A stretch of DNA of 64,000 nucleotides from positions 992,001 through 1,056,000 of the forward strand of contig NZ_CP025938.1 in NCBI RefSeq assembly GCF_002893765.1, in the 5' to 3' direction. The notes beneath the pieces are model-generated. The model searched no databases. It was not told the origin of the DNA and saw only the letters and a list, made by a program, of their open reading frames with translations. This document shows positions 9,001 through 18,030 of the stretch, one piece after another. How positions within the stretch are numbered: position 1 is the stretch's first letter; each line of letters opens with the position of its first letter. The DNA is from Tamlana carrageenivorans. GTDB lineage: Bacteria; Bacteroidota; Bacteroidia; Flavobacteriales; Flavobacteriaceae. The translations under genes were made by a program, and so were the position numbers.

Positions 9001-10188
9001 ATTGACTTATTAGCCACCGAGCAATTATACCATTTGCCTTTGGCCAATAAAGATGAAGACGTGCAAGCCGTAGAAATCATTATTTCAGATACAGGACCTG
9101 GACTAAACCCCGAAGAGGCCGATAAAATCTTTGAACGGTTTTATCAGGTGGAAAACCAAAGTAAAACCTATTTTGGAGGTACAGGCATTGGCCTTGAAGT
9201 TGTACAGAGTTTTGTAAAATTACACAAAGGCAATATTGAAGTAAGCAGTAAAGTTGGTGTAGGCACCACCTTTAAAATACTACTACCCACAGGTTATAAT
9301 CACTTCGAAGAAAATCAAATTGTTTTTGATGATGCCTCCGAATTTCTTAACGATGATGACTTCTCCTATGTACCAACAGTAACCTTAGAAGAAGAAACCG
9401 AAGAACATTTAGAAGTCGTGGCTTCTCAAAAACACACCTTATTAATTATTGAAGACAACCAAGAACTTAGAACTTATTTAAAACTTGAGTTAAGCAAGTT
9501 GTATAAAGTGCTCGTTGCTAATAATGGTGTCGACGGATTAAAAATTGCTAAAGAAACCTTTCCAGATGTGGTGCTTACCGATGTGGTGATGCCCGAAATG
9601 GACGGTATGGAGTTTTGTAAACATTTAAAAAAGGATTTAAGTACCAGTCACATTCCCGTGTTAATGCTTACCGCTAAGGCAAAAGTAGAAGACCGTATTG
9701 AAGGTATAGAAACCGGAGCCGATGCTTATTTAGTAAAACCTTTCAATATACGCTTACTTAAACTAAGACTGGCTCAGCTTATTACCAGCAGACAACTTAT
9801 TTTCAATAAATACTTTAGTGTGATTAGCGAAGTCCCACAGGATGTAAACAGCACCCCTTTAGATAAAGAATTTATTGAAAACGTATTAAACCACATTAAC
9901 AAAAATATTGGCGACCCGAACCTGAACGTAGAATCCTTAGCCACCCAACTCAATTTAAGTAGAAGTCAGTTTTACCGTAAAATTAAAGCGCTTACTAATC
10001 AAACAGCTAGTGAGTTTTTAAGAAACATTAGACTGCAAAAAGCCAAACAAATTTTAGAAATGGGAGAAACCAATATTAGCAAAGTTTGTTACGCTACCGG
10101 TTTTTCATCCCATTCCTATTTTACCAAATGCTTTAAAAATTACTTTGGCTTTTTACCTACGGAAGTTAAGACTAAAACAGCTTCGTGA
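6016..10188 (+). CDS. Hybrid two-component system regulator (HTCS: sensor kinase + receiver + AraC)
   Basis: 1390 residues, a typical length. A signal peptide (about 1-21) leads into a long periplasmic sensor of two seven-bladed propellers, with many repeats of the form D-x-x-x-N-L/I-W-V/I-G-T, then a Y_Y_Y domain (about 720-800) and one membrane segment (about 808-826). In the cytoplasm come a HisKA domain with phospho-accepting His864 in ISHEFRTPLT, an HATPase domain (ISDTGPGLN, GGTGIGLEVV), a receiver with Asp1189 in VVLTDVVMPEMDG, and a C-terminal AraC double helix-turn-helix (about 1290-1388). HTCS proteins bind a glycan fragment in the periplasm and activate the neighbouring locus. The susCD pair directly downstream is its expected target. 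Confidence 0.95.
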   Translation: MKKTICLPLLLIWVFYFSSWGQNLQKEYDFVSIKEGIPKVGIPDIVQDHKGFIWIATTATGLYKFDGINYTSYKHVLNDSTSLSSSRVDCTFIDSKQRLWVGTENGLDLYNCALDQFQRLVLDASNPNNDKITTITEDASNNLYIGTYGNGIYKLNINTFKVEKVANSTFHDQSHRININCMEHVGNNKLYVATNYGLKEIDVAENKLVHANFYTKDKTSFETEIATLMVDRNNQLWIGTQANQGVYKCTLNKNQNYSIINVKQIPLTTKKIITLAQLPDDTMMVGTENDGLFHLDQNDAIVKNYIYSKEDENSLLHNSIWKLYVDNDGRIWMGYFNSGVAISDALYDKFEDIKSSPNKDNSLKITSIMAIIKDENENLWMATDGGGIDVLNTKTNKITHINTEDQSVYSGLASNHIMSLFKDSKGNIWAGSWDHGLFFLKKGSRKFICYTTENAKELQSNTIRSITEDAEGVIWVGTSFQGLHAFNPQTQDFTHFNSEAFVRHRLNTTDVSKVLIDTNDNLWLGSVDGLFKIEKDGMHINKIYAFSDKINKTFNSSANTNYILSIYEDSKANIWVGTRGTGLYKYDPSNKQFEWFNKSNGLDEDNVAAIIEDADNNIWVSGNSGLTKITLNPLAYTNYSINDGLLSNDFNSGAVLKDSQGVLYFGNLKGLDYFHPNNLKTNAKVPILHLTDLKLFNEKVTPNQEDSPLNKTISETQSITLNSNQSVFTIEYTGINFTRPEKNNYAYYLEGYEDSWNYVGQKRSATYTNLDQGNYTFKLKASNNDGVWTETPLELSIEILPPWWKSNWAIILYIILFLISLYYLNHLTQSRIKEKELIRNERMQRIQQEELNQNKIQFFTNISHEFRTPLTLIMNPLKDLIHDTKLDLPHHVKNKHAIINKNADRLYRLINELMDFRKLEMHKLHVKARAINLLDFTKNIVSYFKEEANNKNILLSVDSDNPNATVWADVKMLEKIIFNLLSNAIKITPEGGAINIDLLATEQLYHLPLANKDEDVQAVEIIISDTGPGLNPEEADKIFERFYQVENQSKTYFGGTGIGLEVVQSFVKLHKGNIEVSSKVGVGTTFKILLPTGYNHFEENQIVFDDASEFLNDDDFSYVPTVTLEEETEEHLEVVASQKHTLLIIEDNQELRTYLKLELSKLYKVLVANNGVDGLKIAKETFPDVVLTDVVMPEMDGMEFCKHLKKDLSTSHIPVLMLTAKAKVEDRIEGIETGADAYLVKPFNIRLLKLRLAQLITSRQLIFNKYFSVISEVPQDVNSTPLDKEFIENVLNHINKNIGDPNLNVESLATQLNLSRSQFYRKIKALTNQTASEFLRNIRLQKAKQILEMGETNISKVCYATGFSSHSYFTKCFKNYFGFLPTEVKTKTAS

Positions 10189-10227
10189 AAAATTATTAAG
10201 AAGTTAAACATAGCCCTTAACACACTG

Positions 10228-10260
10228 CTAGTAAAATTGTTGCACCATTTGATTCAAATG
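10228..10260 (+). promoter_or_regulatory. Composite inverted-repeat site upstream of susC (candidate HTCS operator)
   Basis: CTAGTAAAATTG (10228-10239) overlaps GTAAAATTGTTGCA (10231-10244, reverse complement TGCAACAATTTTAC). It is followed by the perfect dyad CATTTG-ATT-CAAATG (10246-10260). The same three parts, CTAGTAAAAyTG, TGCAACA and CATTTG-n3-CAAATG, occur upstream of the facing GH3 operon. It lies about 240 bases before the susC start and about 100 before the small ORF at 10358. Binding by the HTCS is inference from shared motifs. Confidence 0.45.
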
Positions 10261-10357
10261 TCGCAAACCCCCATTACGAAGGGCTTTTGCTACAAAATTT
10301 CTAATACATGCTTTAAAGGTTACATATTTTATTTAATAATTTTTTAACATTTGAGAT

Positions 10358-10453
10358 ATGTTTAAAACCAATAGATACAAAAAAATAGGAGAAGTGCTTT
10401 TAATACTATGCATTATTGCATTGCTTCTTTTCATCATTGTCTATGTGTTTTAA
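10358..10453 (+). CDS. Possible 31-residue single-span membrane peptide
   Basis: Codes for MFKTNRYKKIGEVLLILCII followed by ALLLFIIVYVF. It has a basic N-terminus (K3, R6, K8, K9) and one uninterrupted hydrophobic stretch from about residue 13 to 31, the pattern of a small inner-membrane peptide with its N-terminus in the cytoplasm. It lies between the regulator and susC, 43 bases before the susC start, so it would be transcribed with susC. No homologue is known to me. A short open frame with this composition can arise by chance in AT-rich DNA, so confidence is modest. Confidence 0.35.
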   Translation: MFKTNRYKKIGEVLLILCIIALLLFIIVYVF

Positions 10454-10496
10454 AACAAAACAAGTATAGTAATAACTTAAAAACTAGCTAAACTTT

Positions 10497-13400
10497 ATGA
10501 AAAACAGATTACTTAAAAAATTGATACTTCCAGCCTTTTTATTTCTTGGCAGTATCATTTATGCACAATCAGTTTCAGGAACCGTTTCCGACAAAACAGG
10601 ACTTCCTATACCAGGAGTGAATGTTGTCGTTGAAGGAACATCCATTGGAACTGTAACAGATTTTGACGGAAATTATGAATTAAACACCACTGCAGGAAGT
10701 ACTCTAGTATTTTCCTTCGTGGGTTATCAATCACAAAAAATTAAATTTACGGGACAACCCACAATAAACGTCACCTTGGCCGAGGATACTTCGGTACTAG
10801 ATGAAGTTGTAGTTGTTGGTTATGGTACAAAGAAAAAGAGCTTGGTTACAGGCGCCATTTCTAGTATAGACAGTGAGCGTATTGGCTCCTCTTCTAACCA
10901 AAGAGTCGAGCAAGTTATTCAAGGTCGTACCTCTGGTGTAACGGTATCTTCATCTTCAGGAGCACCCGGTTCTGGTGCGAAAATTAGAATTCGTGGCGCT
11001 GGTTCCAGTGGTAATTCTGAGCCCCTTTATATTGTTGATGGCATGAAAACCTCATCGATAGAAGATATCGCCCCCTCAGACATCGCGAATATTGAAATTT
11101 TAAAAGATGCGGCTTCCTCCTCTATTTACGGTACCGAAGGTGCTAACGGGGTTATTATTATAAACACAAAAAGTGGGCGTGCTGGCGATTTTAGAGTGTC
11201 GTTTAACAGCCAAACAGGTGTCCAGTTTGTAAATACAGGCATGGAATTAATGGATGCTTCACAATTTGTAAACTATATGAACGAAGCGGGAATTGGAACG
11301 GTTTCCGATAACGGCTATAATACCAATTGGATTGATGAAACCTTCTCTACGGCTATGCTACAACGTTACGATTTTAATATCTCTGGTGGTAGTGAGAAAT
11401 TCATGTATTATGCTTCGGCCTCTCACTTAGATCAAGATGGGGTGGTTGGAAGATCAAACTCCAACTTTAAAAGAACCACTTTTCGTACCAATTTAAAAAG
11501 CAAATTGGGTAAGGTTGTTGAAATCGGACTTAACGCAACTTATTCCCTAACCGATAGAAATGGGATTCAAGAAAATAGCGACACTAGAGGGGTTATTCAA
11601 AACATGTTAATCATCGATCCATTAACCCCAGTAACCTATCCAGATGGACAGGTACCACAATCGGTTATCGACAATGCCAACAATAATGGCGTGCCTTTAT
11701 TAACCGATGGCGCCGGAAACGTTTACGGCTACCCAGCGTTTTCAACAGGGGAAGTTATCAATCCGGTTGCCTATGCTAATGAAATTGATAAAACCAATTA
11801 TGACGGCGAACAACTTTTAGCTTCCATTTACTTAAAATTAAATTTAGCTGAAGGCTTATCGGTAACGTCAAGATTTGGTATCGACCAAGAAGACACCGAA
11901 ACTACAACCCGCGTCATTCCCTATTATGTATCTTCAGAAGCTGCAAACACCACCTATACCGGTTCACGCGAAAAAGTAGAGCGCACCAGGTGGTTATGGG
12001 AAAACTTCCTAACCTATGAAAAATCTTTTGGGTCTCATAACCTCAAATTAATGGCAGGATACTCTGCCGAAGATCAAGAAGTTTTAACCCCAACAAAAAA
12101 TAGTGGTTCGATAGCTATTGCAGATTTTACAGAATGGGATTATAATTTACCAGGTTTTAACACACAACAAGATATTGTAGATCCATACTATGATAACATG
12201 GTGTCTATTTACAGCAGATTCTCTTACGATTATGCCGACAAATACCTCTTTGAAGCCTCTGTAAGGTCGGATAAATCAGATAAATTCCCAACAGACAACA
12301 AAACAGGGGTTTTCCCATCTTTCTCTGCCGGTTGGATCATTTCTAACGAAAACTTCTGGAATACCCAGGCAGGTTTCAACTATCTTAAATTTAGAGCAAG
12401 TTGGGGCCAAAATGGTAGCCGAACGAACTTAAAAGGTAATTCAGATAAAACCTATATTACCAACATCGTTAACGGACTTCCTATTATATATGAAGGCAAT
12501 CAAGGTGCAGAAATCACCGGATATGCTAATCCGAATTTAGTATGGGAAACCTCCGAACAATTTGATGTTGGTATCGACTTTAGAGCTTTAAATAGTAAAC
12601 TTTCTTTCACGGCCGACTACTACAAAAAAACCACCAGAGATGCGATTGTAGAAGATGGATCGTTAATTACACCAGGATCTGCAGGGTTTCTATCCAATGA
12701 ATTTAATGCAGGAACCATTGAGAATTCTGGTTTTGAATTTGAACTTGGTTTTAACGACACCACCAAAGGTGGATTTAGCTACAGTATAAATGCGAACCTA
12801 TCGACCCTTAAAAATGAAGTGACAGAAATTTTATTCGTACCAGATGGCGCCTCACTTGTAGGAGCTGGAGCCCCTCAAAACGCAGATGGCATTACCCGTT
12901 TTACTGAAGGCTTACCGTCGTGGTATTTCTACGGATATGAAACAGCAGGGATTGATTCGGCAACGGGTGAGGTTATTAAAGTGGACAAAAATAATGATGG
13001 AAACATTACCGATTCAGATAAAACCATGATTGGTTCACCGCATCCAGATTTGCTTTACGGTGGAAACATCAACTTAGCGTACAAAGCTTTCGATTTCAAT
13101 TTACAATTTCAAGGTACTGCAGGTAACGATATCGTATCGGTATATCACCAACCGTCTAGACCAATCACTAATAAACCCGTGCATTTTTACGAAAACAGAT
13201 GGCAACAACCTGGTGATAACGCCAGTTATCCTGGAGCCGCTAATGTTATCGATTCATATGATTCTGATTTAGTGGTAGAAGATGGGTCGTATATGCGAAT
13301 CAAACAAATTCAACTGGGCTACACCCTTCCTGAGGCCTTTTTAAGTCAGTTGAAAATTAAACACCTGAGACTATATATCTCATTAGACGATTATTTCACC

Positions 13401-13523
13401 TTTACAGATTATAGTGGTTTAGATCCAGAAATTGGAAACTTCAATTACGATTCTATAGGTGTAGATAGAGGTTTTTATCCAACTGCTGCCAAAGCACTTT
13501 TCGGATTATCGCTAAACTTTTAA
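10497..13523 (+). CDS. SusC-type TonB-dependent outer-membrane transporter
   Basis: 1008 residues. Signal peptide about 1-23 (ending IYAQ). A carboxypeptidase-D-like N-terminal extension, about 25-100, starts SVSGTVSDKTGLPIPGVNV, followed by a TonB-box-like stretch (VLDEVVVVGYGTKKK), the plug domain (IRIRGAGSSGNSEPLYIVDG, EILKDAASSSIYGTEGANG) and a 22-strand beta-barrel ending in a phenylalanine (FGLSLNF), the usual signal for outer-membrane insertion. It imports glycan oligomers with its SusD lid, powered by TonB-ExbBD. The substrate cannot be read from sequence; the neighbouring GH3 enzymes suggest beta-linked gluco- or xylo-oligosaccharides. susD starts 20 bases downstream. Confidence 0.95.
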   Translation: MKNRLLKKLILPAFLFLGSIIYAQSVSGTVSDKTGLPIPGVNVVVEGTSIGTVTDFDGNYELNTTAGSTLVFSFVGYQSQKIKFTGQPTINVTLAEDTSVLDEVVVVGYGTKKKSLVTGAISSIDSERIGSSSNQRVEQVIQGRTSGVTVSSSSGAPGSGAKIRIRGAGSSGNSEPLYIVDGMKTSSIEDIAPSDIANIEILKDAASSSIYGTEGANGVIIINTKSGRAGDFRVSFNSQTGVQFVNTGMELMDASQFVNYMNEAGIGTVSDNGYNTNWIDETFSTAMLQRYDFNISGGSEKFMYYASASHLDQDGVVGRSNSNFKRTTFRTNLKSKLGKVVEIGLNATYSLTDRNGIQENSDTRGVIQNMLIIDPLTPVTYPDGQVPQSVIDNANNNGVPLLTDGAGNVYGYPAFSTGEVINPVAYANEIDKTNYDGEQLLASIYLKLNLAEGLSVTSRFGIDQEDTETTTRVIPYYVSSEAANTTYTGSREKVERTRWLWENFLTYEKSFGSHNLKLMAGYSAEDQEVLTPTKNSGSIAIADFTEWDYNLPGFNTQQDIVDPYYDNMVSIYSRFSYDYADKYLFEASVRSDKSDKFPTDNKTGVFPSFSAGWIISNENFWNTQAGFNYLKFRASWGQNGSRTNLKGNSDKTYITNIVNGLPIIYEGNQGAEITGYANPNLVWETSEQFDVGIDFRALNSKLSFTADYYKKTTRDAIVEDGSLITPGSAGFLSNEFNAGTIENSGFEFELGFNDTTKGGFSYSINANLSTLKNEVTEILFVPDGASLVGAGAPQNADGITRFTEGLPSWYFYGYETAGIDSATGEVIKVDKNNDGNITDSDKTMIGSPHPDLLYGGNINLAYKAFDFNLQFQGTAGNDIVSVYHQPSRPITNKPVHFYENRWQQPGDNASYPGAANVIDSYDSDLVVEDGSYMRIKQIQLGYTLPEAFLSQLKIKHLRLYISLDDYFTFTDYSGLDPEIGNFNYDSIGVDRGFYPTAAKALFGLSLNF

Positions 13524-13543
13524 TACTAAAAAATTAACATTTT

Positions 13544-15082
13544 ATGAAAAAAACAATTATAACTCTTATAGCAGTAATCTGTATTGGAATGATCTCATGT
13601 AGCGATGATTTTACAACCAATCCGAGATTAAATGTAGAAGACCTCGACACCTATTTTCTTGAAGAAGAGAATGTAGAAACAGCTATTATAGGTATTTACG
13701 ATTTAATGCAACACAACTACAGCAAGGACTGGAGTAGCGCATTTTTTGTAAAATTACTACCTGGCGACGATTCTAACGCTGCAGGAGGAAACTCTGGTGA
13801 CCAGCAGCAATTACAGGATATTGATGACTATTCCGACGTATCATCGTCTAACGCATCCATTACCAGTATTTGGGATCTATATTACCGTACCATTGCACTG
13901 TCTAATCTGGTTATTGAAAACATTAAAGACAGTAGCTTAAGTAATAAAGATAAAGCCTTAGCCGAAGCAAAATTCATGAGAGCTTGGTGCTATTTCGAAT
14001 TAACTACCATGTTTGGTGATGTGCCTTTACGATTAACTATTCCTTCGGAAGCCGATGAATTTGGGATTCCAAAATCATCACGCCAAGAAATTTATACACA
14101 AATAGAATCCGATTTAAACGATGCCATAGCCTCGCTTCCAGACAAATCGGCTACCGAAAATTTCAGAGTTTCAAAAGGAACAGCACAAGCCTTAATGGGC
14201 AAGGTTTTAGTTTTCCAAGAAAAATATACCGAGGCTATTCCGTTCTTCAGCAGTGTTATTTCTAATCCTGCACACGACTTAGAACCTAACCCAGAAGATG
14301 TTTGGAGCATAGACCACGAGTTTGGTATCGAGTCCTTATTTGAATTAGGATTTATATCGACTTCACAAAGAGACTGGGGTAATTTTAACTGGGGCGGAAG
14401 AAACGAAAGTAATATACACATCCAATTGATGGGCCCTCGTGGTGACGGCATTTTTGATCTCACGGGCACCGAATTAATTAATGGTTGGGGCTTTAACCTG
14501 CCAACAGCCAAACTAGCCGATGCTTTTGAGAAAGCTGGAGACACTAAAAGAAAAGCAGCTTCACTCATGACAGAAGCCGAACTTATTGCTGCTGGTGGTG
14601 GAGTAAACGCTGATGCCGCTACAGGAGGTAAAATTTGGGATTATGAAGGGGCCATTAGAATTAAATACGCCACTAAAGCAGAAGATACTAGCCCAGACGG
14701 TGTTAGAGAATTAAATTACAGCACCAACTATAGATTATTGCGCTACGCGGAAGTCTTATTACTAACAGCAGAAGCCTATCAAAAACTTGGGCAAGATGCT
14801 GCAGCTAGAACAGAGTTAAACAAAGTAAGAAATAGAGCTGGATTAGGCGATATCGACCCTTCTGTATCAGGAGATGCATTGTTTGATGCGATTGTTAACG
14901 AAAAATACCTAGAACTCGCTTTTGAAGGTCAACGCTTTTGGGATTTGGTGCGTTGGGATTTAGCCGCAACAGAATTAGCAGGAACAGGATATTCTTCGAA
15001 AAACGACTTATTCCCCATTCCGATTACAGAAATAGATAAAAATTCAGAATTAGATGAAAGTGACCAAAACCCGGGTTACTAA
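13544..15082 (+). CDS. SusD/RagB-type surface glycan-binding lipoprotein
   Basis: 512 residues. The lipobox is at GMISC with Cys19 and acidic residues follow (SDD), fitting surface export of lipoproteins in Bacteroidota. The body has the SusD tetratricopeptide-like helices (NKDKALAEAKFMRAWCYFEL near 140) and the C-terminal RagB segment (LNYSTNYRLLRYAEVLLLTAEA, ELAFEGQRFWDLVRWD) that packs on SusC. It forms the lid of the SusC barrel and binds the glycan at the cell surface. It is co-transcribed with susC and followed by a strong terminator, so the + strand transcript ends here. Confidence 0.95.
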   Translation: MKKTIITLIAVICIGMISCSDDFTTNPRLNVEDLDTYFLEEENVETAIIGIYDLMQHNYSKDWSSAFFVKLLPGDDSNAAGGNSGDQQQLQDIDDYSDVSSSNASITSIWDLYYRTIALSNLVIENIKDSSLSNKDKALAEAKFMRAWCYFELTTMFGDVPLRLTIPSEADEFGIPKSSRQEIYTQIESDLNDAIASLPDKSATENFRVSKGTAQALMGKVLVFQEKYTEAIPFFSSVISNPAHDLEPNPEDVWSIDHEFGIESLFELGFISTSQRDWGNFNWGGRNESNIHIQLMGPRGDGIFDLTGTELINGWGFNLPTAKLADAFEKAGDTKRKAASLMTEAELIAAGGGVNADAATGGKIWDYEGAIRIKYATKAEDTSPDGVRELNYSTNYRLLRYAEVLLLTAEAYQKLGQDAAARTELNKVRNRAGLGDIDPSVSGDALFDAIVNEKYLELAFEGQRFWDLVRWDLAATELAGTGYSSKNDLFPIPITEIDKNSELDESDQNPGY

Positions 15083-15119
15083 TATAAAAACATAATTAAT
15101 TGGTTTAGTTTGTTTGTTA

Positions 15120-15160
15120 AATAAGGCAGCTGGAATACTTTCCTTGCTGCCTTATTTTTT
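15120..15160 (+). terminator. Intrinsic terminator after susD
   Basis: The stem AATAAGGCAGC pairs with GCTGCCTTATT across a 15-base loop and is followed by a T-run. It lies 37 bases after the susD stop and ends the regulator-facing + strand transcript. Confidence 0.85.
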
Positions 15161-15682
15161 TACCCTTCACTTTGCTTATTACACGTTAAAATTCTTTTGC
15201 ATAAAAGCCTTAATAAATTTTTAAGTGATATTTGGATTTGAAATGACTCTATATTAAGCCCTCTTTTTCACCCATCAATAAGAAACATCTGCATCAAATA
15301 AAGGACGCTTGATTAAGCAAAAGAAAGCTAATTATTCAGCAGAAATCCCCCTTTTAATCCGTAATATTTTGGTCTCTGGAAGCCGTTGAAGAAAACAACC
15401 AAACAACCACAGGTAAAAGCACAACCAACAAGAGAATCGATCTAAAACCAATCTTCAAGACGATTTAATCGACAAAAATTCAGTACATCAATCATTTTAA
15501 CCAACATGTTTTAAACCAAAAAAATCTACCACCTAAAAACCCTAAGCAAAATCACGCGCCTACTAACTATGTATTTATAAAGAAGAAAGTACTTCCAGCA
15601 TAACGCCTTAAACCATAATAGACCACGCATCATGTAATACGAAATGAAAGCAAAATAATGCCTTTCTCCTCGAACTAAAAGA
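15161..15682. other. Gene-free stretch between the two halves of the locus
   Basis: About 520 bases lie between the susD terminator and the terminator of the facing GH3 operon. It is full of stops in all six frames, with no RNA gene, inverted repeat or recognisable gene remnant that I can see. It probably reflects an eroded gene or simple spacer between convergent transcripts. Confidence 0.6.
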
Positions 15683-15719
15683 CAAAAAAAAATTAAGGCA
15701 GGTTTAACCCCACCTTAAT
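15683..15719 (-). terminator. Intrinsic terminator of the GH3 operon
   Basis: Read on the minus strand, ATTAAGGTGGGG and its near-complement CCTGCCTTAAT form an 11-bp stem with two mismatches around a short TTAAA loop. A run of nine T follows. It lies 54 bases past the stop of the last GH3 gene. Confidence 0.75.
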
Positions 15720-15772
15720 CTCATAAACTAAAAAAAACAAATAAACTTACCCTTTTTTTGAGTAAAATATAA

Positions 15773-18019
15773 CTACTCCTTTAAATAGAATGCTGTTTTA
15801 AGCCCAGAAGCTGCATTTTCACCAATCCACACATTAAAACGCCCTGCTTCGGCAGCTTTAACCATCTTATGATTTACGAACTCTAGGTCTTTAGAACTTA
15901 TTGAAAAACGAACCTCTTTAGATTCACCAGGTTTTAAATACACATGTTCAAAGCGTTTCAACTCTCTAACAGGTCTTGTAATACTCCCAACCACATCTTG
16001 AATATATAATTGCACCAATTCGGTACTTGCCCTTTTCCCAACATTGGTGATTCTTGCTTTGATGGTGATTTTTTCATTAAAGTCAATGGTATCCTTAGAA
16101 ATTGACAAGTCTTCATAACGAAATTTGGAATACCCCAGACCATAACCAAAAGGATACTGTGGCGTAAAGCCAACATCTAAATAATGTGAATCATTACCCA
16201 GCGAGCTTTGCCACGCGTGAATAGGGATAGAATCCATTTCAATAAATTCTTCGGCTGTTGCAGGCCTTCCTGTGTTTTTATGATTGTAAAAGTACGGTAG
16301 TTGTCCAGCGGTTTTAGGCCAGGACACTGGCAAACGTCCTTGAGGTTCGGCAACTCCATAAATCATATCATAAAGCGCTTCGCCCCCCATAGTTCCGGGG
16401 TGCCATGCCATTAAAATCGCATCAGTTTTATACATAATATTAGACACTGAAATGGGTCTTCCTGCCATAATCACTAAAACAATAGGCTTATTAAGTTTTG
16501 CTAATTCGTGGATTAAAGCCTCTTGAGCGCCAGGCAGATTGATGTAAGCACGGCTATGAGCTTCCCCACTAAGAATAGCCTCCTCACCCCCAAAAAACAA
16601 AATCACATCGGAAGCTTTTGCGGCCTGAATCGCTTCCTTAAACCCCTTATCTGATCGATCTCTACTGTGCGTAAAACCCGCTGCAAAATTGACATTTACC
16701 TTGGCGGATTTAAAAGCATTTACCGGTGTGATGGTGTGTTCCTTTTCGCCATCAAAAGTCCAAGTACCTAATTGCTCATGTGGCGCATGGGCTAGAGGGC
16801 CAATTAAAGCGACTTTCGTATTTTTATCTAAAGGTAAAACGCCATCATTTTTTAATAAAACCGAGCTTTTTATAGCTGCCTTTTTAGCCTCTTCCATATG
16901 CGCTTCGGCATAATAATTTCCTGTATGCGACTTATCACGATACGGCTTTTCAAACAAACCCAATCGGTATTTAATACGAAGAATGTTTTTCACGAAGGTA
17001 TTTAGTTCTGCTTCAGAAAATTTACCTTCCTTAATAAGTTGCTTCAAATTATCAGCATAACAGGTGCTATTCATCTCCATGTCCATCCCCGCATTGGCAG
17101 AAAGTTCTGCGGCGTGCTTTTTATCTCTTGCAAAGCCGTGAGCGATCATTTCTTCAGTAGAATCCCAATCACTCACCACAAAACCATCAAACTTTAATTC
17201 GTCACGAAGCACCTCTTTTAGTAAAAAGGCATTTCCTGAGGCCGGTATCCCGTTAATCTCATTAAAGGACGACATTACCGTTGCCGCTCCAGCATCGATA
17301 GCGGCTTCAAAAGGTGGTAAATACACGTTACGCAGCAAAGGTTCACTAAGATTTACGGTGTTGTAATCTCTACCACCAATGGCTGCTCCATAAGCAATAT
17401 AGTGCTTAGCACAAGCCGCAATACTTGTAGGACTACTTAAATCATCACCTTGAAAACCTTCCACATAAGCTTTTCCTAAAAGACTCGCTAAGTACGGGTC
17501 TTCCCCTGGTGATTCTGCAATACGTCCCCAACGACTATCTCTGGCAATATCTAACATAGGAGCAAAAGTCCAACGTATACCCATAGCCGAGGCTTCAAAA
17601 GCCGCAATTTCGGAAGATTTTTTAGCCACTTCGGTATCCCAAGAGGCCGCAATACCTAAAGGAATAGGAAAAACAGTTTTAAAACCATGAATCACATCGC
17701 GACTAAAAATTAATGGAATTTTATTCGGACTCTCTTCTACGGCAATACGTTGTAGCTCATCAACATAATCTAAATTAGAGATATTTAAAAACGCTCCAAT
17801 TTCCCCGTTTCTAACGGCTCTTTTTAGGTCTTCAGGTAAGGCTTTTGTCATACTCGAAGTACCTCTTAAATTGGTTTGTCCAATTTTTTCTTCTAAGGTC
17901 ATTTTAGCCAACAAGTCGTTTACAAAGCGATCTTCATCGTTGCTATTATTCGACGTTTTGTTGGTATAAGAAAACAAAAAGACACTTAGTATGCATAAAA
18001 GAAAAACTATCTTTTTCAT
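15773..18019 (-). CDS. bglX: Glycoside hydrolase family 3, BglX-like periplasmic beta-glucosidase
   Basis: 748 residues. The signal peptide is about 1-20, without a lipobox at the cleavage site, so probably soluble in the periplasm. It has the full GH3 layout: TIM-barrel domain (KH and SRDVIHG, WGRIAESPGEDPYL), with nucleophile Asp284 in GFVVSDWDS; an alpha/beta sandwich domain (about 390-560) with SVLLKNDGVLPL; and a C-terminal fibronectin-III-like domain ending about 740. It releases terminal beta-linked glucose (or xylose) from oligosaccharides. It is the last gene of a three-gene operon, 11 bases after the lactonase. The exact sugar and linkage cannot be read from the sequence. Confidence 0.92.
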   Translation of the reverse strand: MKKIVFLLCILSVFLFSYTNKTSNNSNDEDRFVNDLLAKMTLEEKIGQTNLRGTSSMTKALPEDLKRAVRNGEIGAFLNISNLDYVDELQRIAVEESPNKIPLIFSRDVIHGFKTVFPIPLGIAASWDTEVAKKSSEIAAFEASAMGIRWTFAPMLDIARDSRWGRIAESPGEDPYLASLLGKAYVEGFQGDDLSSPTSIAACAKHYIAYGAAIGGRDYNTVNLSEPLLRNVYLPPFEAAIDAGAATVMSSFNEINGIPASGNAFLLKEVLRDELKFDGFVVSDWDSTEEMIAHGFARDKKHAAELSANAGMDMEMNSTCYADNLKQLIKEGKFSEAELNTFVKNILRIKYRLGLFEKPYRDKSHTGNYYAEAHMEEAKKAAIKSSVLLKNDGVLPLDKNTKVALIGPLAHAPHEQLGTWTFDGEKEHTITPVNAFKSAKVNVNFAAGFTHSRDRSDKGFKEAIQAAKASDVILFFGGEEAILSGEAHSRAYINLPGAQEALIHELAKLNKPIVLVIMAGRPISVSNIMYKTDAILMAWHPGTMGGEALYDMIYGVAEPQGRLPVSWPKTAGQLPYFYNHKNTGRPATAEEFIEMDSIPIHAWQSSLGNDSHYLDVGFTPQYPFGYGLGYSKFRYEDLSISKDTIDFNEKITIKARITNVGKRASTELVQLYIQDVVGSITRPVRELKRFEHVYLKPGESKEVRFSISSKDLEFVNHKMVKAAEAGRFNVWIGENAASGLKTAFYLKE

Positions 18020-18030
18020 AAGTTTTGAGA

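Noticed and set aside
14092..14568. 158-residue minus-strand open frame inside susD
   Set aside because: It is antisense to a clear SusD gene with strong domain motifs, and its own translation has no recognisable features.
15161..15682. Gene-free region considered as a decayed transposon or gene
   Set aside because: No inverted ends, no repeated segment and no protein similarity recognisable by eye in any frame.
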